A stretch of DNA of 64,000 nt from Streptomyces durocortorensis (GCF_031760065.1 NZ_CP134500.1:2294001-2358000); one strand, 5' to 3'; shown: positions 7,479-17,717, counted from the stretch's first letter. The notes: a model not told the origin generated them from the sequence alone. Made by a program: numbers and translations.

Positions 7479-8408
7479 GTGACCATCACCGTGCAACGTC
7501 ACACCATCTCCCGGCAGCTTCTGCCCCGGCGAGAACCCTCCATCCCGAAGCACACGGCGCAACTGCTTGCGAGAATCGAAGATTCTCCCTTTGCCCTTGA
7601 AAGCGTCATGTCTACCGCTTTGGTCACAGCCTACGAACGGACTTCCGTCGACCCTGATGTCTCATGGGTCGAATCATGGGAGGCCTGGGTCACAGCCATG
7701 CAGGCCGGATCGGCCATCTTTGCGGCGGCCACAGCAACCGAAGCCAACGTGCAGTGCCTCATTCACCATGAGAAACGCACTGTTTCAGCCTTCACACAGT
7801 CTGAAACCTTCGTCGATGTCGGCCATTGGGTCACGGCCTTCTATCTTGCGGTGATCTGCCGCAACGGTCAGCGGCTTACAGTCCTTTGCCAGATCCCCAT
7901 CGCCAAACTACGTGAGTCGGGGGCGGTGTACAACAAATACCACTACGCCTGGATCGAAACACTTCAGGCATTCTGGCTCGGCCGGGAGGATTTCTCCGAT
8001 GAACTCGTTGAAGCCGCCTCAGGGACCCAACCCGGCTCTATGTCAACTACCGACCAAGACTACGTCTCTCGGATCACGTGGCCTCCGATGGACCTCCTCC
8101 GATGGCGTGCGACCGGCCAGCACGACGAGTTCAATCGTGCCCTTGAAGAAGCGCTTCGCGCCCACAAGGACTACTGGTCGGCTGACCAGGAACGCGCCGA
8201 CTCCTGCTACGGCTGGGTGGCCCTGGCTCCACTCGCCATGGCCTGCTTCGCGCTCGATGCGGGTTTTCCCATCGAAGTCGATTCAGACTACTTGCCCAAG
8301 CACCTCTTGAAGGCAACATGGGCCGGAGAGTTCCCCACCCGAATCAACCCATGGAGAAGGTGCTCGCATCACGGCCGTGAACCCCGGGGCTGCCGGACGC
8401 CTGACTGA
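7479..8408 (+). CDS. Imm49-family immunity protein, copy 3, with lost stop codon
   Basis: This gene starts at GTG 7479 and gives 309 residues. It carries the complete Imm49 set: SWEAWVTAMQAGSA, HWVTAFYLAVICRNGQRL, YAWIETLQAFWLG, WPPMDLLRW, ACFALDAGFPIEVDSDYLP and WAGEFPT. The other copies stop directly after GEFPT, but here the codon is CGA (8340-8342) where they have TGA. Translation therefore continues 22 codons into downstream sequence. The frame is also open upstream to 7329 without a start. Codon use is clearly less GC-rich than in the core genes. It is probably still foldable, but the tail is a degenerative change. Confidence 0.75.
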   Translation: MTITVQRHTISRQLLPRREPSIPKHTAQLLARIEDSPFALESVMSTALVTAYERTSVDPDVSWVESWEAWVTAMQAGSAIFAAATATEANVQCLIHHEKRTVSAFTQSETFVDVGHWVTAFYLAVICRNGQRLTVLCQIPIAKLRESGAVYNKYHYAWIETLQAFWLGREDFSDELVEAASGTQPGSMSTTDQDYVSRITWPPMDLLRWRATGQHDEFNRALEEALRAHKDYWSADQERADSCYGWVALAPLAMACFALDAGFPIEVDSDYLPKHLLKATWAGEFPTRINPWRRCSHHGREPRGCRTPD

Positions 8409-8498
8409 GCGGCCCACAGGACGTCGAAACACTGGACGTGATCGGCCTCGATCCGAGTGTCACTTATCCGTGCAGCAGTCCCGTTCTCGCACCCTTGA

Positions 8499-8681
8499 CT
8501 GTGCGTGACTGTGGCCATGCCTCTTTGTGCGGCGGACCAACAGGTAACGGAGTTTGATACGTCGGAAGCATGGATAACGGTCATGCAGGTCGACTCGACA
8601 CCGTTAAATTCGGCCACGGCCGCAGAAAAGGCCCCAAGCCATAGAAGGCCCGGAGTCATGCCGTATCGGACTCACCGATGA
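8499..8681 (+). pseudogene. Remnant of a fourth Imm49 gene
   Basis: A stretch in one frame reads CAADQQVTEF then SEAWITVMQVDSTPLNSATA and ends at TGA 8679-8681. It aligns with the early core of the Imm49 genes upstream: CAAD, W-E-x-W/T-V-x-x-MQ-x-x-S, A-x-x-TE. In particular CAAD matches copy 2 and SEAWITVMQ matches SWEAWVTAMQ of copy 3. The frame lacks the N-terminus and everything after the AMQ helix. It shows that the array once held at least four members. Confidence 0.6.
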
Positions 8682-8689
8682 GGTCGCCC

Positions 8690-9277
8690 GCCGTGCTCGA
8701 ACGGCTGGTCACGGCGGCCCGGGGCCAGGGGCTGGGTGACCGTGCACACGCTGGAGGCCGACGCCGGTCAGGGGCTGCCCGGGGTCGTCGACGCCGACCT
8801 CGTCCGGGCGTCGGCGTCCCTGCACCACCCGGGCGGCCCCCGCCAGCACCCTGGTCGGCATCCGCGCCGTGCTGCGCCCGGTGAGCTGGAGGACCGCTGC
8901 CACGAGGAGCTCGACGGCCTGCACGCCGATCGGCTGCCGCGACGGGGGCGACTGGGGCCCCTGCTGGCGGCCTCCGGCCTTCCCGTGGCGCAGGAGCGCA
9001 TGGAGCTGTGGGAGCTGCGCACCCGGCTGCCCGAGGGGGCGGGCTGGTACGCCTACTTGGTCTTCGGACACATCCGGGGCGCTCTCGAAGGGCGCGTCGA
9101 CGCCGAAGACCTGGCCGCCCTCGACCGGGTCATCGACGGCGGCCCGCGGGACGTACGCCACGGGACGACCTCGGCGTACGGTCCACCCGCCGTACGTGGA
9201 CCACGGTCCGGAGCACGGCGGCGTTCACCGCTTCCGCGCCCCAGCTGCTCCGCTCCCGTTCCTTGGCCCGCTCATAG
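8690..9277 (+). pseudogene. Frameshifted remnant of a class I SAM-dependent methyltransferase
   Basis: Reading across frames recovers a methyltransferase C-terminal half: LERLVTAARGQGLGDR, then VHTLEADAGQGLP, VDADLVRASASLHH, then in another frame STLVGIRAVLRP, then GELEDRCHEELDGLHADRLP and LPEGAGWYAYLVFGHIRGAL. It ends DVRH with a last shift into GVRSTRRTW. DLV-ASASLHH followed by GIRAVLRPG is the typical motif II-III stretch of streptomycete methyltransferases. The SAM-binding Gly-rich motif I and the Gly pair after LRP are missing. At least three shifts are needed, so the gene is dead. From 9280 to 9507 I see only a short open stretch (ARRTVVVLGAAGLF) and no gene. Confidence 0.6.
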
Positions 9278-9507
9278 ACCTTGCCGAACCACGCGAAGGA
9301 AACAGTGCCGGGTCGGCAGTGTGCCGTTCGCGGAGAGCGGTCCGGTCAGCGCCCGCCGTACGGTCGTCGTGCTCGGCGCCGCCGGGCTGTTCATGACAGA
9401 CGTCATAGCCAGCCCGGCGGCAGGACCGAACGGCCCCCGCACGCGCGGCGATAGCATGCCGCTGAGACCCGGATGGCCGTTGTGACCCGGATGGATGAGG
9501 AGGGCGC

Positions 9508-10425
9508 GTGCGATTCGCGCTGGACGCTCTGCTGGCCGACGTGCCCGCCGAGCAGGTCGACGAAGCCCGTGACTTCTACGCGTCGAGAGCTGCGGGCCGT
9601 GGGCCCAGGACGTTCGAGGAGCTCAAGGAGGTGCGGGAGCAGAAGTGCGTCTTCCGTCCCGCTGATCCGCCTGCCGTCGAGGAGACGGTCGAGGCCGCGG
9701 GAGTACGCGTTCCGGTGCGGATCCTCCTGCCCGTCGGCGGTCCGCCGCGCGGTGTCTACCTGGGCATCCACGGCGGCGGCTTCTACTCCGGCTCCGCGGC
9801 ACGGGGCGACGAACGCCACCGCGAGCTCGCGGACGCCCTGGACATCGCCGTCGTCAGTGTCGACTACCGGCTGGCGCCCGAGCACCCCTGGCCGGCCGCG
9901 CCCGACGACTGCGAAGCGGCGGCGCTCTGGCTCGTGGAGGAGGCCGAAGCCCGCTTCGGGACCTCCCGGCTCGTGATCGGCGGCAGCTCCGTGGGAGCCA
10001 ACCTCGCCCTGACGACCCTGCTCCGGCTGAGGGACAGGGGCGTCGTCGACCGGTTCGCCGCTGCCGCACTCCGCTACGGCGCCTACGACTTGAGCGCGCA
10101 GACCCCGGGCGGTCGTCTCTACGCGGACGAATACTTCATCCAGGCGTACGCCGGCCATGTCGTGGACCGCACCGCTCCCGATATCTCCCCGCTCTACGGC
10201 GACCTGCGCGGGCTGCCCCCGGCGCTGCTGGTCGTGGGCGGCAACGACGTGCTGCTGGAGGACAACCTTGCGCTGGCAGGCCGGTTGTCGGCGGCGGGGA
10301 ACGACGTCGAGGTCCGCGTCTACCCCGAGTCGCCTCACGGCTTCACGGGCCACCCCACCGCCATGGCCGCAACGGCGCTCAGCGGCATCAGCTCCTGGCT
10401 GCACGACCGGCTCAGTCAGCCCTGA
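9508..10425 (+). CDS. Alpha/beta hydrolase, HSL (fold-3) family esterase
   Basis: This 305-residue protein starts at GTG 9508 behind GAGGAGG. It carries the hormone-sensitive-lipase signature: oxyanion motif HGGG at 88-91, YRLAPEHPWPAA at 120-131, nucleophile elbow GSSVG with Ser161, Asp247 in VVGGNDVLLED and His278 in SPHGF. Such enzymes hydrolyse short acyl esters in the cytoplasm, and the natural substrate cannot be told. No signal peptide is present. It is monocistronic between a methyltransferase pseudogene and an antisense GNAT remnant whose stop lies inside the end of this gene. Confidence 0.85.
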   Translation: MRFALDALLADVPAEQVDEARDFYASRAAGRGPRTFEELKEVREQKCVFRPADPPAVEETVEAAGVRVPVRILLPVGGPPRGVYLGIHGGGFYSGSAARGDERHRELADALDIAVVSVDYRLAPEHPWPAAPDDCEAAALWLVEEAEARFGTSRLVIGGSSVGANLALTTLLRLRDRGVVDRFAAAALRYGAYDLSAQTPGGRLYADEYFIQAYAGHVVDRTAPDISPLYGDLRGLPPALLVVGGNDVLLEDNLALAGRLSAAGNDVEVRVYPESPHGFTGHPTAMAATALSGISSWLHDRLSQP

Positions 10426-10543
10426 TACGAGCGAGCAGGTGCATGTCGTGCCGACCGTCGTCGTGCACGGCGGCGCCGCACTTGGTGCCTTCGAGACGGT
10501 AGCCGGTCTCTACGGCAACTCCGCGAGGTCGCCGTCCCGCTCT
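10412..10543 (-). pseudogene. C-terminal stub of a GNAT acetyltransferase
   Basis: On the minus strand the frame upstream of the TGA at 10414-10412 reads GVAVETGYRLEGTKCGAAV then HDDGRHDMHLLARIRAD. This is the classic end of RimJ/RimL-type GNAT proteins, in which a variant of EKTGYRLEGT is followed by DMHL-ARI. An in-frame stop at 10544-10546 cuts it off, and no N-terminal half is present. The stub overlaps the last codons of the hydrolase on the opposite strand, so it reflects a deletion or insertion event here. Confidence 0.6.
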
Positions 10544-10592
10544 TCACGCGGCTGATCGGAGGTCGGCCTCCTTCCTCTCCTACTCTCGGGGC

Positions 10593-11087
10593 ATGAACCT
10601 GTTCGGCGGCGGTGACGGTCACCACCTGGAGATGACCAACGGCGGCACAGCCGCGTTCGTGGACGTGCTCATGCTCGCCGTCTCCACGATGGCCCGCGAG
10701 CCGTGGGACTTCCGCTTCGCCGCCCTGCTGACCCTCCAGGACCAGAACGTGGTGGGGCGTGGGGCGGTCGGTTTCGACCTGGCGGAGCTCGACTGGGGGG
10801 ACACGCCGCAGGAGCGGGCGGCAGCCAAGGACTTCCTGCTGCGCGTCCTCGATCTGGCGCTGTCCCGCCACCGATGGGAGGAACTGGCCTACGAGGCGCC
10901 TCGGGCCGAGGGGCACCTGCGCACGTACCGGGCGATGGTGGAGGCGTTCGACCCCGCGACCGCGAAGGCCGACGCGGATGTCCTGCCCGGGCCGCAGGAG
11001 GCCGCGACGGCCTCGTGCGTACGTCACCGGGTGTTGGACGCGCTGCCGTTCTGGGAGGCGTGCGTGTTCTGCACGGCCGGGCTCTGA
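10593..11087 (+). CDS. Hypothetical protein
   Basis: This 164-residue protein starts at ATG 10593 after CTCGGGGC. I do not recognise the family. It is mixed alpha/beta and acidic, with GGTAAFVDVLMLAVSTMAREPWDFRFAALLTLQDQNVVG in the first half and a helical, Ala/Glu-rich second half ending FWEACVFCTAGL. No signal peptide or membrane segment is visible. Third-position GC bias is strong, supporting real coding. It is convergent with the next gene, 10 bp away. Confidence 0.6.
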   Translation: MNLFGGGDGHHLEMTNGGTAAFVDVLMLAVSTMAREPWDFRFAALLTLQDQNVVGRGAVGFDLAELDWGDTPQERAAAKDFLLRVLDLALSRHRWEELAYEAPRAEGHLRTYRAMVEAFDPATAKADADVLPGPQEAATASCVRHRVLDALPFWEACVFCTAGL

Positions 11088-11097
11088 GGTCCCCGTC

Positions 11098-11442
11098 TCA
11101 CGGCCCCAGCCGGACCAGCCCCGGTCCCGTCGGGTGGTCGGGCTCGAAGGCGTCGGGAATCCCCAGCCTCAGGCCTCGGCTCCGGGCGACCCGGTGAACG
11201 TCCCGCAGCGAGTACGCCAGGGCCGCCGCGAGGTGGCGTAGCTGGACGGACGTGGACCGGTCGTCATCCACCATGTCGTCGGCGTGGTCGAGGAGTTCGT
11301 ACGCCATGCCCAGCTGCATGGCCTCGACCCGGTCGGCCGCACGCGAGACCTGTCCCTCGCCGTTGCCGACGACGTAACAGGGTTTGCCGTCCACTCCGAC
11401 CCAGGGAAGCAACCGTGCGGAATTCGGTGCCTGTTCGCTCAT
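11098..11442 (-). CDS. Small conserved hypothetical protein divergent from an XRE/DUF397 pair
   Basis: I start this at ATG 11442, giving 114 residues (MSEQAPNSARLLPWVGVDGK). The frame is open further upstream, but that part lies over the divergent regulator. The protein has a short strand-rich start (GKPCYVVGNGEG) and a helical remainder (ADRVEAMQLGMAYELLDHAD, LAAALAYSLRDV). Similar small proteins are common beside XRE/DUF397 pairs in Streptomyces, and no function is known to me. It shares a 132-bp divergent promoter region with the XRE gene. Confidence 0.65.
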   Translation of the reverse strand: MSEQAPNSARLLPWVGVDGKPCYVVGNGEGQVSRAADRVEAMQLGMAYELLDHADDMVDDDRSTSVQLRHLAAALAYSLRDVHRVARSRGLRLGIPDAFEPDHPTGPGLVRLGP

Positions 11443-11574
11443 GGGTGCGTCAACTCCGTCGCAATAGGGGGTGGTTCTTCGCCGAGTAGCGATCCACTCA
11501 CAGAGTGCGAGCGGCGCGGCTAGGCTCGCCAGAGGGTTTGTGGTGACACCGCGTTCGTCGCACGGGAGTTGGCT

Positions 11575-12372
11575 GTGAGTAATACCTATGGCACATGGTT
11601 GAAGGCTCAGCGGGAAGTGGCCGGCCTGACGCAACAGCAGCTCGCGGATCTGGCGTTGATGACGCGGTCGCACATCTCGCACATCGAGGCGGGGCGCCGC
11701 ATGCCGAGCGAAGAGGATGCTCTGCGGCTGGACAGGGCCCTGGGCACGGGGAATGTGCTGGCAACCTTCCGCCCTCAGGAGGATGGCCGTTCGGTCGCGG
11801 AACACTTCGAGGGAGCCAGGAAGCTCGAAGAGCAGGCAACGTTCATCTGCGAGTTCGCCGTCGCCTTCTTTCCTGGAATCCTTCAGACCCGCCGATATGC
11901 GGATGCGGTGCTGGGTTCCGCCTTTCCGCCATACAGCGACGAGGAACGTGACGAGGCCGTTGTCTCACGTCTGGAGCGGGGCAAGATCCTGGATCGCCCC
12001 ATCTCACCCGTAGTTTGGGCGCTGCTGGACGAAGCGGTCTTCCGGCGTGTGGCGGGGAGCGCGGAGATCATGGCGGAGCAGATCATGCACGTGGTACGTC
12101 TGGCAGAGCGTGGCCGGATCCGCGTCCACGTACTGCCCCTGGGCGGCCCCATCTGCACGCTGCACCAGAGCATGGTGACGCTGATGCGTTTCGCGGATCA
12201 GCCACCGGTGGCGTACTCCGAAGGCACGAAGGTGGCCAAGTTGCATGATGCGCCGCACTTGGTCGAGCGAATCCAAGGCGCTTACTCTCTGGCCATGAGC
12301 GACGCGCTGTCCCTCTCCGAGTCGCTGAACGCGCTCAGGGCAGCGGCAAAGGAGTACGGGCACCGTGACTGA
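11575..12372 (+). CDS. XRE-family transcriptional regulator with DUF5753 domain
   Basis: I prefer GTG 11575 (265 residues) because GGGAG at 11564-11568 has correct spacing; TTG 11569 is the alternative. Residues 5-60 form a Cro/C1 helix-turn-helix (GLTQQQLADLALMTRSHISH). From about residue 90 the DUF5753 sensor-like region follows (PGILQTRRYADAV, LDEAVFRRV, IRVHVLPLGG). The stop overlaps the start of the DUF397 gene. Streptomyces carries many such pairs related to the BldB/Scr1-type modules. The DNA target is likely the divergent intergenic region. Confidence 0.85.
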   Translation: MSNTYGTWLKAQREVAGLTQQQLADLALMTRSHISHIEAGRRMPSEEDALRLDRALGTGNVLATFRPQEDGRSVAEHFEGARKLEEQATFICEFAVAFFPGILQTRRYADAVLGSAFPPYSDEERDEAVVSRLERGKILDRPISPVVWALLDEAVFRRVAGSAEIMAEQIMHVVRLAERGRIRVHVLPLGGPICTLHQSMVTLMRFADQPPVAYSEGTKVAKLHDAPHLVERIQGAYSLAMSDALSLSESLNALRAAAKEYGHRD

Positions 12373-12574
12373 ACGCACTACACCGCTCCCCGGCTGGCGG
12401 AAGTCCTCGTACAGCAGCCCCGACAAGGACAGCTGCCTAGAAGTCCAGGACCACCACCCCACCGCCGTCCCCGTCCGCGACTCCAAGGTCCCCGGCGGGC
12501 CGGCCCTGCTCATCCCCGCCGCCGGGTGGACCTCCTTCGTGGACGCGGTCAAGGGCGGTGCCCTCTCCGTCTGA
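12365..12574 (+). CDS. DUF397 small partner protein
   Basis: This 69-residue protein starts at GTG 12365, overlapping the XRE stop by 8 bases. It has the DUF397 pattern: GWRKSSYSSPDKDSCLEV, VPVRDSK and a terminal WTSFVDAVKGG. DUF397 proteins are partners, often antagonists, of the neighbouring DUF5753 XRE regulator, and some modules affect development. The last five codons lie inside the left arm of a strong hairpin terminator. Confidence 0.9.
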   Translation: MTERTTPLPGWRKSSYSSPDKDSCLEVQDHHPTAVPVRDSKVPGGPALLIPAAGWTSFVDAVKGGALSV

Positions 12575-12609
12575 TCCGGCAGTGCGACGGGGCGGACGGA
12601 GAGGGCACC
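12557..12609. terminator. 15-bp stem terminator between convergent genes
   Basis: The arm GGTGCCCTCTCCGTC (12557-12571) pairs perfectly with GACGGAGAGGGCACC (12595-12609) around a 23-nt loop that contains the DUF397 stop codon. It lies between the DUF397 gene and the end of the UvrA-like gene on the other strand, so it can serve both. Confidence 0.7.
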
Positions 12610-12627
12610 GGGCCATACGGCCCCGCC

Positions 12628-15015
<2,388 letters not shown>

Positions 15016-15062
15016 GCTCGTCGTTTCTCCGTAACTGGGGCGTGGAGCCTGCTGGTGCACGG

Positions 15063-15090
15063 GGGCCGGGGCCCGGCGGGGCCCCGGCCC
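15063..15090 (-). terminator. GC-rich hairpin after the VOC/AraC unit
   Basis: GGGCCGGGGC (15063-15072) pairs with GCCCCGGCCC (15081-15090) over an 8-nt loop, directly beyond the VOC gene stop on the minus strand. There is no U-tract, as is common in high-GC actinobacteria. Confidence 0.5.
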
Positions 15091-15104
15091 TCATCGGGCG
15101 GGTG

Positions 15105-15521
15105 TTACTTCTTGCTGGACTGGGTGATGCGCAGCATGTTGCCGGAAGGGTCGCGGAAGGCACAGTCCCGAACGCCGTACGGCTGGTCGATCGGCTCCTG
15201 GAGCACCTCGCCACCCGCGGCCCGGACCTGCTCGAAGGCGGCGTCCACGTCCTCGGCGGAGAGGATCACACCGCGCAGCATGCCCTTGGCGAGCAGCTCG
15301 GCCATGGTCTGCCGGTCGGCTGCCGGGGCGTTCGGGTCGGCGAGCGGGGGTTCGAGGACGATCTCCACGTCCGGCTGAGCGGGGGACCCGACGGTCACCC
15401 AGCGCATGCCTTCGAATCCGACGTCGTTGCGCACTTCCATTCCCAGGGCGTCGCGGTAGAAGGCGAGCGCCTTGTCGTGGTCGTCGACGGCGATGAAACA
15501 CTGCGAGAGGTTGATGTCCAT
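15105..15521 (-). CDS. VOC-family (glyoxalase/bleomycin-resistance) protein
   Basis: I choose ATG 15521 (MDINLSQCFIAVDDHDKALA, 138 residues). An ATG at 15563 would overlap the upstream AraC gene by 32 bases. The protein has two beta-alpha-beta-beta-beta modules: an N-terminal DDHDKALAFYRDALG and a C-terminal DPSGNMLRITQ. These are typical of metal-dependent or ligand-binding vicinal-oxygen-chelate proteins. The first module keeps a VDDHDKA pattern rather than a clear metal-binding His. The substrate is unknown. It sits 10 bp behind an AraC regulator and is probably co-transcribed with it. Confidence 0.8.
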   Translation of the reverse strand: MDINLSQCFIAVDDHDKALAFYRDALGMEVRNDVGFEGMRWVTVGSPAQPDVEIVLEPPLADPNAPAADRQTMAELLAKGMLRGVILSAEDVDAAFEQVRAAGGEVLQEPIDQPYGVRDCAFRDPSGNMLRITQSSKK

Positions 15522-15531
15522 GCGTTTCACG

Positions 15532-15951
15532 CTAAGGGCGGGGTGAGGGATTTGCTTCTCCATTCCTGACCGGTCGCGTGAGCATCTTGGCGACGCACGC
15601 CGGGATGGTCTCCCCGGCGTCGTGGGGGCGGGCCCGGTAGGCGCTCGGGGTCTCCCCCACCAGCTCGGTGAAGCGGGAGCTGAACGAGCCCAGCGACGTA
15701 CAGCCGACGGCGAAGCAGACCTCCGTGACCGACAGGTCGCCCCGGCGCAGCAGCGCTTTGGCCCGCTCGATGCGGCGGGTCATGAGATAGCTGTACGGGG
15801 TCTCGCCGAAGGCGGCACGGAAGCTGCGGGAGAAGTGGCCGGGCGACATCAGGGCGGCGCGGGCCAGCGAGGGGACGTCGAGCGGTTCGGCGTACTCGCG
15901 GTCCATGCGGTCACGGGCCCGACGCAGCCGGGCCAGATCCTCCAGCCTCAC
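15532..15951 (-). CDS. AraC-family regulator (DNA-binding domain only)
   Basis: This 139-residue protein consists of little more than the AraC double helix-turn-helix: LDVPSLARAALMSPGHFSR, FRAAFGETPYSYLMTRRIERA, VTEVCFAVGCTSLGSFSSRF and TELVGETPSAYR. No sensor domain precedes it. It lies directly upstream of and in the same direction as the VOC gene, an arrangement frequent for small AraC/glyoxalase pairs. The 20 or so residues after the HTH are low-complexity. Confidence 0.85.
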   Translation of the reverse strand: MRLEDLARLRRARDRMDREYAEPLDVPSLARAALMSPGHFSRSFRAAFGETPYSYLMTRRIERAKALLRRGDLSVTEVCFAVGCTSLGSFSSRFTELVGETPSAYRARPHDAGETIPACVAKMLTRPVRNGEANPSPRP

Positions 15952-16002
15952 TCCCTCACCCTCCCACGGTCGCCGACGCCCGGCCCGTCATCCAGAAACG
16001 GG

Positions 16003-16344
16003 TCACCACTCGCGCTCGGCGATCAGTTCCTCCGGGTCCGCGTCCGTGAAGCCGTACGCCGTCGCGATGGTCCAGAAGGCCTCGCCTATCTCCTCGCGTG
16101 CGACGGTCTCGATCTCGCTGCCCGCCGCCTCGAACTCGGCCTCCAGGTCGTTGAAGGCCTCGGTCGCCACCGCCGTCAGCGCGTACAGGGCGGTGAGGTC
16201 CGTGGGCTCCTCGGCCTCGATCCGCTCGCACAAGGCCCGCAACACCGCCGCGCCCTTGTCCAGGAGGTGGTCCGGGAAATAGTCGTCCTCGTACAGCAGG
16301 GCCAGGAACGCGTGCCCCGCCAGCTGCTCGTTCGTGATCGTCAT
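16003..16344 (-). CDS. DUF5713 family protein
   Basis: I start at ATG 16344 (113 residues), preceded on its strand by GGGGGA; the frame is open further upstream without good initiation signals. The sequence follows the DUF5713 pattern: NEQLAGHAFLALLYEDDYFP, a central ALCERIEAEEPTDLTALYALT, and an acidic helix FNDLEAEFEAAGSEIETVA with a terminal EELIAEREW. It is small, acidic, soluble and of unknown function. Confidence 0.75.
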   Translation of the reverse strand: MTITNEQLAGHAFLALLYEDDYFPDHLLDKGAAVLRALCERIEAEEPTDLTALYALTAVATEAFNDLEAEFEAAGSEIETVAREEIGEAFWTIATAYGFTDADPEELIAEREW

Positions 16345-16497
16345 GGTGGTCCCCCGATACGTCCGACGGCGTTGTTCCGATACTCCCCCACAGGACTGAC
16401 AATCGGGCCCTGACGCCGGACCCGCCCGTCTCCGCGTGCCGAGCATCACCCTGGACAGCACACCCGACTGGCGGGTAACTTCGAAGGGAGTCTGAGC

Positions 16498-16505
16498 AAG
16501 CGCTT
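16498..16505. promoter_or_regulatory. AAGCGCTT dyad upstream of the acyl-CoA dehydrogenase gene
   Basis: An AAGCGCTT palindrome within TGAGCAAGCGCTTAGCCA lies about 50 bp before the acyl-CoA dehydrogenase start. Dyads of this kind are often seen at TetR-type operators in front of actinobacterial fatty-acid genes. The symmetry beyond 8 bp is weak, so the assignment is tentative. Confidence 0.3.
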
Positions 16506-16553
16506 AGCCACGTACGACCTGTATCAACCGACTGCCGACCTAGGAGGCATCCC

Positions 16554-17711
16554 GTGCGCCGTACGGTATTCAACGAGGACCACGAGGCGTTCCGGGAGAC
16601 CATCCGCGCCTTCATCGCGGCCGAGGTCGTGCCGGTCTACGACGAGTGGTTCGCCGCCGGTCAGGTGCCGCGCGACTTCTACCTCAAGCTCGGTGAGCTG
16701 GGCATCTTCGGCATCGAGGTCGACGAGGAGTACGGCGGCGCGGGCATCGACTCGCACAAGTACGAGGCCGTCATCTACGAGGAGACCGCACGCGCGGGTG
16801 TCACCTTCGGCGGCTCCGGCGTCCACACGCTGCTCGGCCTGCCCTACGTGAAGATGCTCGCCTCCGACGAGCAGAAGAAGCGCTGGCTGCCGAAGTTCGC
16901 GACCGGCGAGGAGATGTGGGCCCTCGCGATGACCGAGCCGGGCACCGGTTCCGACGTCGCGGGCATGAAGACCACCGCCAAGCTTTCCGAGGACGGCACG
17001 CACTACGTCCTCAACGGCGCCAAGACCTTCATCACCGGCGGTGTGCACGCCGACCGCGTGATCGTCTGCGCCCGTACCGCCGCCCCGCGCGAGGACGACC
17101 GCCGCTTCGGTATCTCCCTCTTCGCCGTCGACACCAAGTCCGCGGGCTACTCGGTCGGCCGCAAGCTCGACAAGCTCGGTCTGAAGACCTCCGACACCGC
17201 CGAGCTGGCGTTCGTCGACGTCAAGGTCCCGGCCGAGGACCTCCTCGGTGAGGAGAACAAGGGCTTCGGCTACCTCGGCACCAACCTGGCCTCCGAGCGC
17301 TGGGGCATCGCCTTCGGCGCGTACGCCCAGGCCGCGGCCGCCGTCCGGTTCGCCAAGGAGTACGTGCAGGAGCGCACGGTCTTCGGCAAGACCGTCGCCT
17401 CGTTCCAGAACACCAAGTTCGAGCTGGCCGCCTGCCAGGCCGAGGTGGACGCCGCCCAGGCCGTCGCCGACCGCGCGCTGGAGGCCCTGGACGCCGGTGA
17501 GCTGACGGCGGCGGAGGCCGCGTCCGCCAAGCTGTTCTGCACCGAGGTCGCCCACCGCGTCATCGACCGCTGCCTCCAGCTGCACGGCGGCTACGGCTTC
17601 ATGAACGAGTACCCGATCGCCCGCCTGTACGCGGACAACCGCGTCAACCGCATCTACGGCGGCACCAGCGAGGTCATGAAGTCGATCATCGCCAAGTCGA
17701 TGGGGCTCTGA
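16554..17711 (+). CDS. Acyl-CoA dehydrogenase (long-chain/isovaleryl-type active site)
   Basis: This 385-residue flavoprotein starts at GTG 16554. It shows the ACAD domains in order: helical N-domain; FAD-binding ALAMTEPGTGSDVAGMKTTA at about 122-141; GAKTFITGG; and C-terminal helical domain with QERTVFGKTVASFQN and LQLHGGYGFMNEYPI. The segment corresponding to YEGT of medium-chain enzymes reads IYGGTSEVMK. The usual catalytic Glu is therefore Gly, as in long-chain and isovaleryl enzymes, where the base comes from an upstream helix. It oxidises an acyl-CoA to the 2-enoyl-CoA. A TesB thioesterase follows 101 bp later. Confidence 0.9.
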   Translation: MRRTVFNEDHEAFRETIRAFIAAEVVPVYDEWFAAGQVPRDFYLKLGELGIFGIEVDEEYGGAGIDSHKYEAVIYEETARAGVTFGGSGVHTLLGLPYVKMLASDEQKKRWLPKFATGEEMWALAMTEPGTGSDVAGMKTTAKLSEDGTHYVLNGAKTFITGGVHADRVIVCARTAAPREDDRRFGISLFAVDTKSAGYSVGRKLDKLGLKTSDTAELAFVDVKVPAEDLLGEENKGFGYLGTNLASERWGIAFGAYAQAAAAVRFAKEYVQERTVFGKTVASFQNTKFELAACQAEVDAAQAVADRALEALDAGELTAAEAASAKLFCTEVAHRVIDRCLQLHGGYGFMNEYPIARLYADNRVNRIYGGTSEVMKSIIAKSMGL

Positions 17712-17717
17712 AACACC

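Noticed and set aside
8736..9485. 249-codon single-frame gene at this position
   Set aside because: The recognisable methyltransferase pieces lie in more than one frame, so the long frame is a stitched pseudogene rather than an intact gene.
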